Below are positions 44,707 through 53,626 of a DNA stretch of 64,000 nt, in pieces. This stretch comes from Brevundimonas sp. (GTDB taxonomy: Bacteria; Pseudomonadota; Alphaproteobacteria; Caulobacterales; Caulobacteraceae), in the NCBI RefSeq assembly GCF_003248455.1, contig NZ_QFNM01000020.1:18883-82882 (forward strand), given 5' to 3'. Each line of letters begins with the position of its first letter. Within the stretch, counting starts at the first letter, position 1. The translations under genes and the position numbers were made by a program. The notes beneath the pieces are model-generated. The model worked only from the letters and a program-made list of their open reading frames with translations, made no database searches and was not told where the DNA came from.

Positions 44707-45839
44707 GCCTTGGTTTCTCCGTCCATGTCGCGCCAGCCGACGATGCGCAGGCCATAACCTTCCAACGCCGTAGGCTCGGGCCGCGTCGAACTCATCACGA
44801 TCATGTCCTTGACGCCCAGGTCCAGCAGAATTTGGGCCCCCACGCCATAGGCGCGCAGCGACCGATCCATCGCCGCCGGCCGATCCACGCCCGCCAGCCG
44901 CTCCGCCAGAGGATTGAGCGACGGATCACGGAGGAAGACGACGACGCCAGCGCCGTCGTGGTCGGTGATCTGTTTCAGCGCGCTGGGCACATAGTCCTGG
45001 CGCGCCTCGACATGGCCCAGCAGGTCGCAGGCGAAGTCCACCTGGTGCATCCGCACCAGGGTCGGCTTGCCAGGGTCGATCCGGCCCTTGACCAGGGCGA
45101 CGTGCTCGGTCCCCTCGATGGCGTTCCTGTACAGCATCAGCCGGAAGGGGCCGCCGTGGACGCTTTCGAACGGCGTATCCATGATCCGCTCGACGAACCG
45201 TTCGGTGCGGCGGCGATAGGCGATCAGGTCGGCGATGGTGCCGATCTTGAGCCCGTGCAACTGGGCGAAGGCGACAAGGTCGGGCATCCGCGCCATCTCG
45301 CCGTCGTCCTTGATGATCTCGCAGATCACGCCCGCCGGCGTCAGGCCCGCCATGCGGCTGATGTCGACCGCAGCCTCGGTATGGCCGGCCCGGACCAGGA
45401 CGCCGCCGTCGCGCGCCACCAGCGGGAAGATGTGGCCGGGCGAGACGATGTCGTCCATCCCCTTGGTCGCGTCGGTCGCCACATGGATGGTGCGCGAACG
45501 GTCGGCCGCGGAAATGCCGGTCGTGACGCCCTCCTTTGCCTCGATCGAGACGGTGAAGGCGGTCTTCATGCTCTCGCGGTTGTCGGCGGCCATCGGCGGC
45601 AGGCGCAGCTGCTGCGCCCGCTCGGCCGTCAGTGCCAGACAGACCAGGCCGCGCGCCTGGCGGATCATGAAGTTGATCTGGTCCGGGGTGGCGAACTGGG
45701 CGGGGATGATGATGTCCCCCTCGTTCTCGCGATCCTCGGCGTCGACCAGGATGAAGGGACGGCCGTTGCGCGCGTCCTCCAGTATGTCCTCGATCGAACT
45801 GATCGGGCTGTCATAAGATTTCGGGACGAGTTGCATCAT
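44703..45839 (-). CDS. ribBA: 3,4-dihydroxy-2-butanone-4-phosphate synthase with a degenerate GTP cyclohydrolase II-like domain
   Basis: The N-terminal half (about residues 14-210) is a complete Rib[62 protein letters not shown] and [14 protein letters not shown]. The C-terminal half has the RibA fold, but the zinc-site cysteines expected as C-x10-C-x-C are missing; the segment reads [16 protein letters not shown]. It therefore probably lacks GTP cyclohydrolase II activity, as in other alphaproteobacterial RibBX proteins, and a separate RibA should exist elsewhere. Start [10 protein letters not shown] at 45839 overlaps the ribE stop (ATGA). Length is 378 residues. Confidence 0.93.
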   Translation of the reverse strand: MMQLVPKSYDSPISSIEDILEDARNGRPFILVDAEDRENEGDIIIPAQFATPDQINFMIRQARGLVCLALTAERAQQLRLPPMAADNRESMKTAFTVSIEAKEGVTTGISAADRSRTIHVATDATKGMDDIVSPGHIFPLVARDGGVLVRAGHTEAAVDISRMAGLTPAGVICEIIKDDGEMARMPDLVAFAQLHGLKIGTIADLIAYRRRTERFVERIMDTPFESVHGGPFRLMLYRNAIEGTEHVALVKGRIDPGKPTLVRMHQVDFACDLLGHVEARQDYVPSALKQITDHDGAGVVVFLRDPSLNPLAERLAGVDRPAAMDRSLRAYGVGAQILLDLGVKDMIVMSSTRPEPTALEGYGLRIVGWRDMDGETKA

Positions 45840-46426
45840 GCGGTCTCCTGCCACCGCGCGAGATATCGCGCCAGCATGTCGATCTCCAGATTCACCGGAT
45901 CGCCGGCCTTCAGACGGCCCAGGGTCGTCACATTCCAGGTGTGGGGAATGATGTTCAGCGAGAAGACCCGCCCCTCGACGCGGTTGACCGTCAGGGACAC
46001 GCCGTCCACGGTGATCGAGCCCTTGGCGGCGATATAGCGGTGCAGGGGCGCCGGCGCCTCGACCTCGACCCGATGCGATCCGCCTTCGGGCGTGATCGAC
46101 ACGATCCGGCCCAGACCGTCGACATGGCCCGAGACGACATGGCCGCCCATTTCGTCGCCCAGTTTCGCCGCCCGCTCCAGATTGACGCCGTCGCCGGCCT
46201 TCCAGGCGCCGAGCGTGGTTCTGGACAGGGTCTCGTTCGACACTTCGACGGCGAACCACCCCGCGCCCTTTTCCGTGACGGTCAGGCAGCAGCCCGCGTG
46301 GCTGATGGACGCCCCCAGGTCGATGCCGGACGTGTCCCAGGCGGTCTCGATCTCATAGCGGCGGTCGCGGTCGGTCTCGCGGACCTCGCGGACGCGGCCG
46401 ATGTCGGTGACGATGCCGGTGAACAT
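45836..46426 (-). CDS. ribE: Riboflavin synthase alpha chain
   Basis: RibE dismutates two lumazines to riboflavin. The 196-residue protein is an internal duplication of two barrels: MFTGIVTDIGRVREV to about residue 92 and HRYIAAKGSITVDGVSLTVN to about 190. The N-terminal MFTGIV and GCCLTV motifs are diagnostic. A 79-base gap containing three 9-base repeats separates it from ribD upstream. The start is ATG at 46426. Confidence 0.96.
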   Translation of the reverse strand: MFTGIVTDIGRVREVRETDRDRRYEIETAWDTSGIDLGASISHAGCCLTVTEKGAGWFAVEVSNETLSRTTLGAWKAGDGVNLERAAKLGDEMGGHVVSGHVDGLGRIVSITPEGGSHRVEVEAPAPLHRYIAAKGSITVDGVSLTVNRVEGRVFSLNIIPHTWNVTTLGRLKAGDPVNLEIDMLARYLARWQETA

Positions 46427-46460
46427 TTAAACCCTGGCCCCTTTCGGACCCGAAAAACAC

Positions 46461-46487
46461 AGTCTGAATAGTCTGAATCGTCTGAAA
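46461..46487. repeat. Three tandem 9-base repeats upstream of ribE
   Basis: AGTCTGAAT occurs twice in tandem (46461-46469, 46470-46478), followed by a variant CGTCTGAAA (46479-46487). They lie in the only sizeable gap of the rib operon, 35-61 bases before the ribE start. They may be a slippage product or a small binding site. No FMN riboswitch-like structure is visible there. Confidence 0.6.
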
Positions 46488-46505
46488 TCGACGCAGACGG
46501 CGGGG

Positions 46506-47126
46506 TCAGGATCGCGCGTAGCGTTCCCACAGGTCGTCTCCGACGGGCTCGACGCCCAGGCGTCGGAACTTGGGGGCGTCGGCCAGCTTTGCAAGCGCCA
46601 GGGACGCGACGCAGGGCCTGCCCTCCCCGCCCAACAGGATCGGGGCGCGGAACCATTCCAGCGCATCGACCGCGCCGGCGCGCAGGAAGGCGGCCGCGAC
46701 CTGGCCCCCGCCCTCGATCAACAGCGAGGCGGCGCCGGCGTCCTTCAGCGCGTTCAAAACCGCAGGGATCGCTGGGCGGCCGTTCTCGGCCTCGACCTGT
46801 TTCACCTCGGCCGCGCCGACCGGACGGGGTTCGGCGGCGGTCAGGATCAGGGTGTTCCGGCCGGCCAGTTTCGCCGTCGCGGGCGTGCGCAGACGGCTGT
46901 CCAGCACCACGCGCAACGGCTGATCGACGCTGCGGCCCGGCAGGCGCGCGGTCAATTCGGGGTCGTCTTGCAACACGGTTTCGACCCCGACCAGAATGGC
47001 GTCATGGGCGGCGCGCAGGCGGTGGCCTTCCAGCCGCGCCGCCTCGCCCGTGATCCAGCGGCTTTCGCCCGAGGCCGTGGCGATCCGCCCGTCCAGCGAG
47101 GTCGCCAGTTTCAGCGTGACCCGCAT
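46506..47126 (-). CDS. ribD: Riboflavin-specific reductase (RibD C-terminal domain alone)
   Basis: The 206-residue protein equals only the reductase half of RibD: RVTLKLATSLDGRIATASGE, the DAILVGVETVLQDDPELTAR block, LRVVLDSRLRTP and LLIEGGGQVAAAFL. It would reduce 5-amino-6-ribosylaminouracil phosphate with NADPH. The N-terminal zinc deaminase domain (HAE...PCxxxGxTPPC) found in bifunctional RibD is missing. The ATG at 47126 follows the nrdR stop with a one-base overlap, leaving no room for it. A separate deaminase would have to be encoded elsewhere. A sequencing artefact is unlikely because both borders are clean. Confidence 0.88.
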   Translation of the reverse strand: MRVTLKLATSLDGRIATASGESRWITGEAARLEGHRLRAAHDAILVGVETVLQDDPELTARLPGRSVDQPLRVVLDSRLRTPATAKLAGRNTLILTAAEPRPVGAAEVKQVEAENGRPAIPAVLNALKDAGAASLLIEGGGQVAAAFLRAGAVDALEWFRAPILLGGEGRPCVASLALAKLADAPKFRRLGVEPVGDDLWERYARS

Positions 47127-47596
47127 CAGACCTTGCCGGACGGCTCGTCGAAGCCTTCGTCGCCCAGGAATTTGGCGAAGTCGCCGGTGTGGCGGAAGTC
47201 CTTGTAGACCGAGGCGTAGCGGACATAGGCAACCTCGTCGACGCCCTTAAGCGCCTTCATGATGAAGTCGCCGACCGTGCTGGACGGGATCTCGGTCTCG
47301 CCCAGACTTTCCAGCTGACGCACGATCCGGTTGACCATCTGCTCGACCTGGTCGGGCTCGACCGGGCGTTTTCGCAGCGCGACGCCCAGCGAGCGTTCCA
47401 GCTTGTCGCGCTCGAACGGCGTGCGGCGGCCGTTCCGCTTCAGGATCACCAGTTCGCGCAGTTGCACCCGCTCGAAGGTGGTGAAGCGCCCGTTGCAGTT
47501 GGGGCAGGACCGGCGGCGACGAATGGCCGAACCGTCGTCCGACGGCCGACTGTCCTTCACCTGAGTATCCTGATGACCGCAAAAAGGGCACTTCAT
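47126..47596 (-). CDS. nrdR: Transcriptional repressor NrdR
   Basis: NrdR is the zinc-finger/ATP-cone repressor of ribonucleotide reductase genes. The 156-residue protein has [17 protein letters not shown] and [17 protein letters not shown] (zinc ribbon with two CxxC), then the ATP-cone domain [20 protein letters not shown]. It lies seven bases after glyA and one base before ribD, the order typical of Caulobacterales and Rhizobiales. Confidence 0.97.
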   Translation of the reverse strand: MKCPFCGHQDTQVKDSRPSDDGSAIRRRRSCPNCNGRFTTFERVQLRELVILKRNGRRTPFERDKLERSLGVALRKRPVEPDQVEQMVNRIVRQLESLGETEIPSSTVGDFIMKALKGVDEVAYVRYASVYKDFRHTGDFAKFLGDEGFDEPSGKV

Positions 47597-47603
47597 CAGC
47601 GGC

Positions 47604-48887
47604 TTACCTGTAGATCGGGAAGCGGTGCGTCAACTCGCGCACCTGGGCTGCAACCCCCGCGACCACGGCAGGATCGGCCTCGTCGCCGCCATTCATCGAC
47701 GAGACGACGTCAGCGATCCAGTGACCGATCTGCTGGAACTCGGCCTCGCCGAAGCCGCGCGTGGTGCCGGCCGGGGTGCCCAGGCGGACGCCCGAGGTGA
47801 CGGTGAAGGGGGCGGTGTCGAACGGCACGCCGTTTTTGTTGCAGGTCATCAGCGCCTTTTCGAGCTCGTGCTCGGTCGCCTTGCCGGTGACGCCCTTGGG
47901 CCGCAGGTCGACCAGCATCAGGTGGCTGTCGGTGCCGCCAGAGACGATGGCCAGGCCGCGCTCGACCAGGACGGCGGCCAGGGCCTGGGCGTTCCTGACC
48001 ACCTGCTGGGCGTAGACCTTGAACTCGGGCTTCAGCGCCTCGCCGAAGGCCACGGCCTTGCCGGCGATGACGTGCTCCAGCGGGCCGCCCTGCAGGCCGG
48101 GGAAGACGGCCGAGTTGATCTTCTTGCCCAGGTCCGCGTCGTTGGACAGGATCATGCCGCCGCGCGGGCCGCGCAGGGTCTTGTGCGTCGTGGTGGTGAC
48201 GACATGGGCGTGAGGGATCGGGTCGGGATAGACGCCGCCCGCCACCAGACCGGCGTAGTGGGCCATATCGACCATCAGATAGGCGCCGACGCTGTCGGCG
48301 ATCTCGCGGAAGCGCTTGAAGTCGATGTGGCGGCTGTAGGCGCTGGCGCCCGCCAGGATCAGCTTGGGCTTTTCACGCTCGGCCATTTCGGCGACGTGAT
48401 CGTAATCAATGAGATGCGTGTCTTCCGTCACCTTGTAAGTCACGGGCCGGAACCATTTGCCTGACTGGTTGGCGGGCGAGCCGTGGGTCAGGTGGCCGCC
48501 GCAGGCCAGGTCCATGCCCAGGAAGGTGTCGCCGGGCTGCAGCAGGGTGAAGAAGACCGCCTGGTTCGCCTGGGCGCCCGAGTGCGGCTGGACGTTGGCG
48601 AAGGCCGCGCCGAACAGTTGCTTGGCGCGCTCGCGGGCCAGATCCTCGGTCACGTCGACGAACTCGCAGCCGCCGTAATAGCGACGACCGGGATAGCCTT
48701 CCGCGTATTTGTTCGTCAGGACCGACCCTTGCGCATCCAGCACCGCCTGGGAGACGATATTCTCGGAAGCGATCAGCTCGATCTGCTCGCGCTGACGGCC
48801 CAGCTCGCCCTGAATGCCCTTGAAGACGTCCGGGTCGGCGTCGGCGAGAGTCTTGGTGAAATAGGCGTCATGGGTGAAGGCGGTCAC
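47604..48887 (-). CDS. glyA: Serine hydroxymethyltransferase
   Basis: GlyA interconverts serine and glycine with tetrahydrofolate. The 427-residue PLP enzyme shows [48 protein letters not shown] and the PLP-lysine motif [17 protein letters not shown]. It heads the glyA-nrdR-rib-nusB-thiL run on the minus strand. The 93 bases upstream of its start separate it from the next gene and should hold the promoter of the operon. Confidence 0.98.
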   Translation of the reverse strand: MTAFTHDAYFTKTLADADPDVFKGIQGELGRQREQIELIASENIVSQAVLDAQGSVLTNKYAEGYPGRRYYGGCEFVDVTEDLARERAKQLFGAAFANVQPHSGAQANQAVFFTLLQPGDTFLGMDLACGGHLTHGSPANQSGKWFRPVTYKVTEDTHLIDYDHVAEMAEREKPKLILAGASAYSRHIDFKRFREIADSVGAYLMVDMAHYAGLVAGGVYPDPIPHAHVVTTTTHKTLRGPRGGMILSNDADLGKKINSAVFPGLQGGPLEHVIAGKAVAFGEALKPEFKVYAQQVVRNAQALAAVLVERGLAIVSGGTDSHLMLVDLRPKGVTGKATEHELEKALMTCNKNGVPFDTAPFTVTSGVRLGTPAGTTRGFGEAEFQQIGHWIADVVSSMNGGDEADPAVVAGVAAQVRELTHRFPIYR

Positions 48888-48980
48888 GCTGGAAATCCCC
48901 GCAAATCGGAAGGCCGCCTATCTAGTCCCCAAGCCGACGAACCACAATATCTTGTGGTCGGCGCGATAGCGAGGACGTAG

Positions 48981-49517
48981 TCAAGCCGTCCTCCGTGCCT
49001 CCGCAAGGGCTCCAGAAATGTCTTGGGCCAGTGCGCGGGCGGTCTCGAGCGTTAGGCCGCTGACAAGAATCACCGGGCGACTGTCGGAACGTAAGCGCAC
49101 GCTTACCTGATGGCTGACAAACGCCTGCGCGTTCTTAAGGTCCGCGACGGCCTTCCCGGTTTGACGAGCGGGCTCGGCTTCCTGATGGCTCACGGCGACT
49201 TCCACGATGTCCGCCGATTCGTAGAGATAGCCGTCAGCGACGACGCCGGCCGCGTCCACCCTGATCTCTTTGGGAACGCGACGCGCGTTCTCAAGTTCGC
49301 ATCGCTTCTTGAGGTTTCGGCTCTGAATGATCCAGGCGATCCCCAGCCCAATGAAGGCGATGCCCACGACGAAAATAAGCAGAACGACGCCAATACAGAT
49401 CGCTCCGACGCCCAGCGCGAATATCTGGCCCGCACCCTTGTCACCCGGATAGGAAGCCGGCGTGACGCTGAAGAGGACCGCGCCGTTCTGCTCGCGTCGA
49501 TTGTAGAATGAACTCAT
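48981..49517 (-). CDS. Membrane protein of unknown function
   Basis: The 178-residue protein has two closely spaced hydrophobic helices at about residues 31-70 (FALGVGAICIGVVLLIFVV and FIGLGIAWII), followed by a soluble cytoplasmic domain with EIRVDAAGVVADGYLYESADIV and LVSGLTLETARALAQDISGAL. The soluble part looks like a small PH-like beta domain seen in some membrane-tethered proteins, but this is only an impression. Neighbouring genes are not obviously related. Confidence 0.65.
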   Translation of the reverse strand: MSSFYNRREQNGAVLFSVTPASYPGDKGAGQIFALGVGAICIGVVLLIFVVGIAFIGLGIAWIIQSRNLKKRCELENARRVPKEIRVDAAGVVADGYLYESADIVEVAVSHQEAEPARQTGKAVADLKNAQAFVSHQVSVRLRSDSRPVILVSGLTLETARALAQDISGALAEARRTA

Positions 49518-49643
49518 GATCGCGCCCCTTCAATCGATCCATCTCGCCGCCTATCGACGGTATGTGGGAGCATACGGCGTCCGACACCCAATGCAAAGCT
49601 TGTCCTGCATGGGCTCAGCTCTTCGCAGGCGAGCCCAATCTTG

Positions 49644-49829
49644 CTAAGGCTTTTGCAGTACGCGTCGGAGCTTGGCGATCACCACCCGTTCGACGGCCTT
49701 TGGCTCATTGGCCGGTCCCATGGCGCTGACCTCGCGGCCGGTGGCCACGTGGATGGCGGAGCATTTGAGGTAGGGACCGTTGCGGACGAACTCGACGATG
49801 ACCTCTCCGAGGTCGTCGCCCGTCGTCAT
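49644..49829 (-). CDS. Small conserved protein coupled to hemA
   Basis: The 61-residue protein ([32 protein letters not shown] and a basic helix [15 protein letters not shown]) is compact and soluble-looking. Its start overlaps the hemA stop by four bases (ATGA), and a small protein of this type often follows hemA in alphaproteobacteria. Function is unknown. Confidence 0.7.
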   Translation of the reverse strand: MTTGDDLGEVIVEFVRNGPYLKCSAIHVATGREVSAMGPANEPKAVERVVIAKLRRVLQKP

Positions 49830-51052
49830 GCGGCGACGGGACGGCGCGCCACGTTGCAGTGGGCGAACAACGTATCCATCGCCTGGACCAGATGATCCAT
49901 CATCGCGTCCGTGTGGTTCGGCGACGGGGTGAAACGCAGACGCTCGGTTCCCTTGGGCACGGTCGGATAGTTGATCGGCTGAACATAGACGCCGTACTGG
50001 TCCAGCAGCATGTCCGAGATCATCTTGCAGTGGACCGGATCGCCGACGTGCACCGGCACGATGTGGCTCTCGCTCTCCATCACCGGAATGCCGGCGGCGG
50101 CGAAGCGGGCCTTGAGCGTGGCGGCGCGTTCCTGATGTTTTTCACGCAGTTCCGGGTGACTCTTGAGATGCTGCACCGAAGCCAGCGCCCCGGCGGTCAG
50201 GGCCGGCGGCAGGCTGGTGGTGAAGATGAAGCCCGAGGCCCAACTGCGCACCGCATCCACGATCACGGCGTCGGCGGCGATGTAGCCGCCCATCACGCCG
50301 ATAGCCTTGCCCAGGGTGCATTCGATGATGTCGATCTGGTCCAGGACGCCGTCGCGCTCGGCCACGCCCGCGCCGGTCCGGCCGTACAGGCCCACGGCGT
50401 GCACCTCGTCCAGATAGGTCATGGCGCCGTATTTCCTGGCCAGGGCGATGGTGCCCGCCAGGTCGGCGATGTCGCCGTCCATCGAATAGACGCTTTCGAA
50501 GGCGATCAGCTTGGGCGCCTCGGCCGGCGCCGAGGCTAGCAGGCTTTCCAGATGCGCCAGGTCGTTGTGCCTGAACACATGGCGCTCGCCGCCGCCGTGG
50601 CGGATGCCGGCGATCATCGAGGCGTGGTTCAGCGAATCGGAGAAGACGATCAGGCCCGGCAGGATCTTCTGCAGCGTCGACAGGGTCGCCTCGTTGCCGA
50701 CATAGCCCGAGGTGAACAGCAGCGCCGCTTCCTTCTGGTGCCAGGCGGCGAGTTCGGCCTCCAGGTCCACGGCGGAGCGGGTCGTTCCCGAAATATTGCG
50801 CGTGCCGCCGGCTCCGGCGCCCACGGCGTCGATCTCGTCGTGCATGGCCGCCAGCACATCGGGATGCTGGCCCATGCCGAGATAGTCGTTGGAACACCAG
50901 ATGACGACGTCCTGCTGGGATCCGTCCTCGCGTCGGCGCACCGCCAGCGGAAACTGGCCGCGCACGCGCTTGAGATCGGCGAAGACGCGGTAGCGTCCTT
51001 CGCTGCGGACCTGCTCTACGGAGCGGTCGAAGGCGGCCTTGTAATCGAACAA
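49826..51052 (-). CDS. hemA: 5-aminolevulinate synthase
   Basis: ALAS makes 5-aminolevulinate from glycine and succinyl-CoA, the first step of the C4 heme route typical of alphaproteobacteria. The 408-residue PLP enzyme shows [63 protein letters not shown] and the PLP-lysine motif [16 protein letters not shown] 25-base imperfect palindrome lies about 60 bases upstream of its start and could be an operator. hemB, the next enzyme, is 1 kb away on the other strand. Confidence 0.97.
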   Translation of the reverse strand: MFDYKAAFDRSVEQVRSEGRYRVFADLKRVRGQFPLAVRRREDGSQQDVVIWCSNDYLGMGQHPDVLAAMHDEIDAVGAGAGGTRNISGTTRSAVDLEAELAAWHQKEAALLFTSGYVGNEATLSTLQKILPGLIVFSDSLNHASMIAGIRHGGGERHVFRHNDLAHLESLLASAPAEAPKLIAFESVYSMDGDIADLAGTIALARKYGAMTYLDEVHAVGLYGRTGAGVAERDGVLDQIDIIECTLGKAIGVMGGYIAADAVIVDAVRSWASGFIFTTSLPPALTAGALASVQHLKSHPELREKHQERAATLKARFAAAGIPVMESESHIVPVHVGDPVHCKMISDMLLDQYGVYVQPINYPTVPKGTERLRFTPSPNHTDAMMDHLVQAMDTLFAHCNVARRPVAA

Positions 51053-51111
51053 ACGCTCGGTCTTTCGCTTATGGCGACGGCTTTCGCGTTATTTGCGCCC
51101 CCGGCCCCGCC

Positions 51112-51136
51112 TTGTCCATGTTTGCAACGTGGACAA
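51112..51136. promoter_or_regulatory. Candidate operator upstream of hemA
   Basis: A 25-base imperfect palindrome: the outer arms TTGTCCA/TGGACAA are perfect, the inner arms GTT/AAC match, and 10 of 12 pairs match overall. It is centred about 72 bases upstream of the hemA start on the minus strand, within its likely promoter. The symmetry and spacing suit a dimeric repressor or activator, but the regulator is unidentified. Confidence 0.5.
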
Positions 51137-51182
51137 AACGACCCAAACCCTTAATTGATAACGCTTCTCACTACGCCGCTGG

Positions 51183-51986
51183 TCAGCCGGGCTTGCGGAA
51201 GCGATAGACGAACTGGTCCGTCCGGCCCCTGATCTTGTCGTCGAAGACGTTCAGGCTGTGATCGTCGGCGGGGTTGGCGACCACGGCGCTTTCGCCCTCG
51301 TAGACGAAGCCGGCCGCCTCGACCTCGCGCTTCAGATAGTCGCCTTCGATCCGGTGCAGGGTCTGCACGACCGATATGCCGGCGCCCGGCGCCGCCTGGT
51401 GGTCGATCACGACATAGCGGCCGCCCGGCTTCAGCGCGGCGAAGACGGCCGCGTTCATCCTGGCCACGTCGGTGTCGAAACCGGGGATATGGAAGTCGTG
51501 GTATTCCTGGCTCATGAAGACCATGTCCAGCGGTTCGGCGTAGGTCATGGAGTCCAGCAGGCCGTTGACCCGCGTCACGTTCGGATAGGCCGCGACCAGC
51601 AGGTCCGCCGCCGGATTCTCCCGCGCCATCGTCAGCTCGGGCACGAAGGCGTAGACCCGGCCGGTCGGCCCGACCACATCGGAGAACAGGCGGGTGAAAT
51701 AACCGGCGCCGGGACGGATGTCGGCGACCTTGTCGCCCGGCGCGAGCTGGGCGAAGGCCAGTATCTCGGCCGGATGACGCAAGGGATCGCGCGCGACCTC
51801 CTCGGCCGGGCGCTTCGGATCGGCGACGGCGTCGCTGTAAAGGGAGACGTAGGACGGCGTCGTCGTCCCGCTGCCGCCGCTGGAGATCACATTCCGCGAT
51901 CCGCTCTCCGACGACACGATGATACAGGCCGAAAGCCCCGCAGAGAGCGCCAGAACCGTCGCGCTGGCCGCCAAACGTCCGATCAT
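51183..51986 (-). CDS. Methyltransferase-fold lipoprotein
   Basis: The 267-residue protein has a lipoprotein signal with lipobox LSAC (Cys21), a Ser/Gly linker and then a class I methyltransferase-like domain: APGDKVADIRPGAGYFTRLFS (motif I), LDMVFMSQEYHD, ALKPGGRYVVIDHQ. Motif I has IRPGAG in place of the usual LGCGTG-like turn. If exported, it would not meet cytosolic S-adenosylmethionine, so it may bind something else or be repurposed. The start at 51986 is preferred because GGGAG lies six bases upstream; ATG at 51992 would abut the site. Confidence 0.75.
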   Translation of the reverse strand: MIGRLAASATVLALSAGLSACIIVSSESGSRNVISSGGSGTTTPSYVSLYSDAVADPKRPAEEVARDPLRHPAEILAFAQLAPGDKVADIRPGAGYFTRLFSDVVGPTGRVYAFVPELTMARENPAADLLVAAYPNVTRVNGLLDSMTYAEPLDMVFMSQEYHDFHIPGFDTDVARMNAAVFAALKPGGRYVVIDHQAAPGAGISVVQTLHRIEGDYLKREVEAAGFVYEGESAVVANPADDHSLNVFDDKIRGRTDQFVYRFRKPG

Positions 51987-52132
51987 CGTCATCTCCCTTT
52001 TGCCGCCGATAGGCTCGCATTTCGGCGATCCGCGCAAGCGTCGATCACGACCGAAACGATCCGACGCATCTCGCGATTTGCGCCGTCCGCCCGGCGAGGC
52101 TAGTCCCACGCTAGGTTTTCCAAGGTCTCGTC

Positions 52133-53134
52133 ATGCTTCCCTATCAGCCCGCCCCCTTCCCGCTCGCCCGCCCGCGCCGCCTGCGCGCCAGCCCCTGGGT
52201 GCGTCGTCTGGTGGCGGAGACCACCCTGACGCCTGCCGACCTGATCTGGCCGCTGATCGTCCACGACGGGGCCGAGGACCGCGCGCCGGTCGCCTCCATG
52301 CCCGGCGTGTTCCGCCTGTCGCCCAAGGCCGCCGCCGCCGCCGCGATCGAGGCCCGCGACCTGGGCATCCCGATGCTGGCCTTGTTTCCCAACGTCGACG
52401 GCGCGATCAAGGACGCCGTGGGGACCGGGGCTACCGATCCCGACGGACTGATCCCCGACTGTATCCGCGCCATCAAGGACGCCGCGCCCGAGATCGGCGT
52501 CATGACCGACGTGGCGCTGGACTGCTACACCGACCACGGCCACGACGGGGTGATGGAAGGCGACCGCATCGCCAACGACGCCTCGCTGGAGCGGCTGGCC
52601 GAACAGGCCTTCATCCACGCCCACGCCGGCGCGGATGTCGTGGCGCCTTCCGACATGATGGACGGCCGCGTTCAGGCGGTGCGCGAGGCGCTGGAGGCCA
52701 ACGGTTTCCACGACACCTTGATCCTGTCCTATGCGGCCAAGTTCGCCTCGGCCTTCTATGGCCCCTATCGCGACGCCGTCGGCTCCTCGACCATGCTGAG
52801 GGGCGACAAGAAGACCTATCAGATGGATTACGCCAATTCGGACGAGGCGCTGAAGGAGGTGGCCATGGACCTGTCGGAAGGCGCCGACGCGGTGATGGTC
52901 AAGCCGGGAATGCCTTATCTCGATATCGTGCGGCGGGTGTCGGAGACCTTCCGCGTGCCCACCTTCGCCTATCAGGTGTCGGGCGAATATGCGATGATGC
53001 AGGCCTCTATCGCCAACGGCTGGCTGGACCAGGACCGCGCGATCCTTGAGACCCTGCACGGATTCAAGCGCGCGGGTTGCGCGGGCGTGCTGACCTATTT
53101 CGCGCCGCAGGCCGCGCGGCTGCTAGGCAGATGA
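52133..53134 (+). CDS. hemB: Porphobilinogen synthase
   Basis: HemB condenses two 5-aminolevulinates to porphobilinogen. The 333-residue protein has the family motifs RPRRLRASPWVRRLVAE, DVALDCYTDHGHDGV, the first Schiff-base lysine in ILSYAAKFASAFYGP and the second in DAVMVKPGMPYLDI. The single Cys in the DCYTDHGHDG site suggests a magnesium-type rather than three-cysteine zinc enzyme. Its stop overlaps a GNAT gene (ATGA). It works directly after HemA, encoded nearby on the opposite strand. Confidence 0.96.
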   Translation: MLPYQPAPFPLARPRRLRASPWVRRLVAETTLTPADLIWPLIVHDGAEDRAPVASMPGVFRLSPKAAAAAAIEARDLGIPMLALFPNVDGAIKDAVGTGATDPDGLIPDCIRAIKDAAPEIGVMTDVALDCYTDHGHDGVMEGDRIANDASLERLAEQAFIHAHAGADVVAPSDMMDGRVQAVREALEANGFHDTLILSYAAKFASAFYGPYRDAVGSSTMLRGDKKTYQMDYANSDEALKEVAMDLSEGADAVMVKPGMPYLDIVRRVSETFRVPTFAYQVSGEYAMMQASIANGWLDQDRAILETLHGFKRAGCAGVLTYFAPQAARLLGR

Positions 53135-53622
53135 GCTTGGAGATCCGGCCGATCACGGAGGCCGACTGGCCGGGCCTGTGGCCGATCATCGAGACCGTCA
53201 CCCGCGCGGGCGAAACCTATGCCTATCCGCTGGACATGACGGAGGCCCAGGCGCGCGTCCTGTGGACGCCGCCGGCGCCCGGCGCAACCCTGGTCGCGGT
53301 CGAGGAGGGCCGGGTTCTGGGCGCGGCCAAGATCATTCCGAACCAGCAGGGCAACGGCGCCCACGTCGCCAACGGCAGTTTCATGGTCGCGTCCGAGGCG
53401 CGCGGACGCGGCGTGGCCCGCGCGCTGGGCGAGGCGGCGCTGGCGTTCGCCCGCAAGGCCGGTTTCAAGGCGATGCAGTTCAACGCCGTGGTCGAAACCA
53501 ACGCCGTCGCCGTCGCCTTGTGGAAGAAGCTGGGCTTCGCCATCGTCGGCACGGTCCCAGAGGCCTTCGATCATCCGAGGGACGGATTGGTCGGCCTGCA
53601 CGTCATGCATCGCAAGCTCTGA
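53131..53622 (+). CDS. GNAT-family N-acetyltransferase
   Basis: The 163-residue protein is a single GNAT domain: EIRPITEADWPGLWPIIETV at the start, an acetyl-CoA loop SEARGRGVARALGEAALAFA near residue 90, and FNAVVETNAVAVALWKKLGF near residue 120. It resembles the phosphinothricin acetyltransferase-like group by EAFDHPRDGLVGLHVMHRK, but the substrate is unknown. It is translationally coupled to hemB (ATGA overlap), a common alphaproteobacterial arrangement without an evident metabolic link. Confidence 0.85.
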   Translation: MSLEIRPITEADWPGLWPIIETVTRAGETYAYPLDMTEAQARVLWTPPAPGATLVAVEEGRVLGAAKIIPNQQGNGAHVANGSFMVASEARGRGVARALGEAALAFARKAGFKAMQFNAVVETNAVAVALWKKLGFAIVGTVPEAFDHPRDGLVGLHVMHRKL

Positions 53623-53626
53623 ACCT

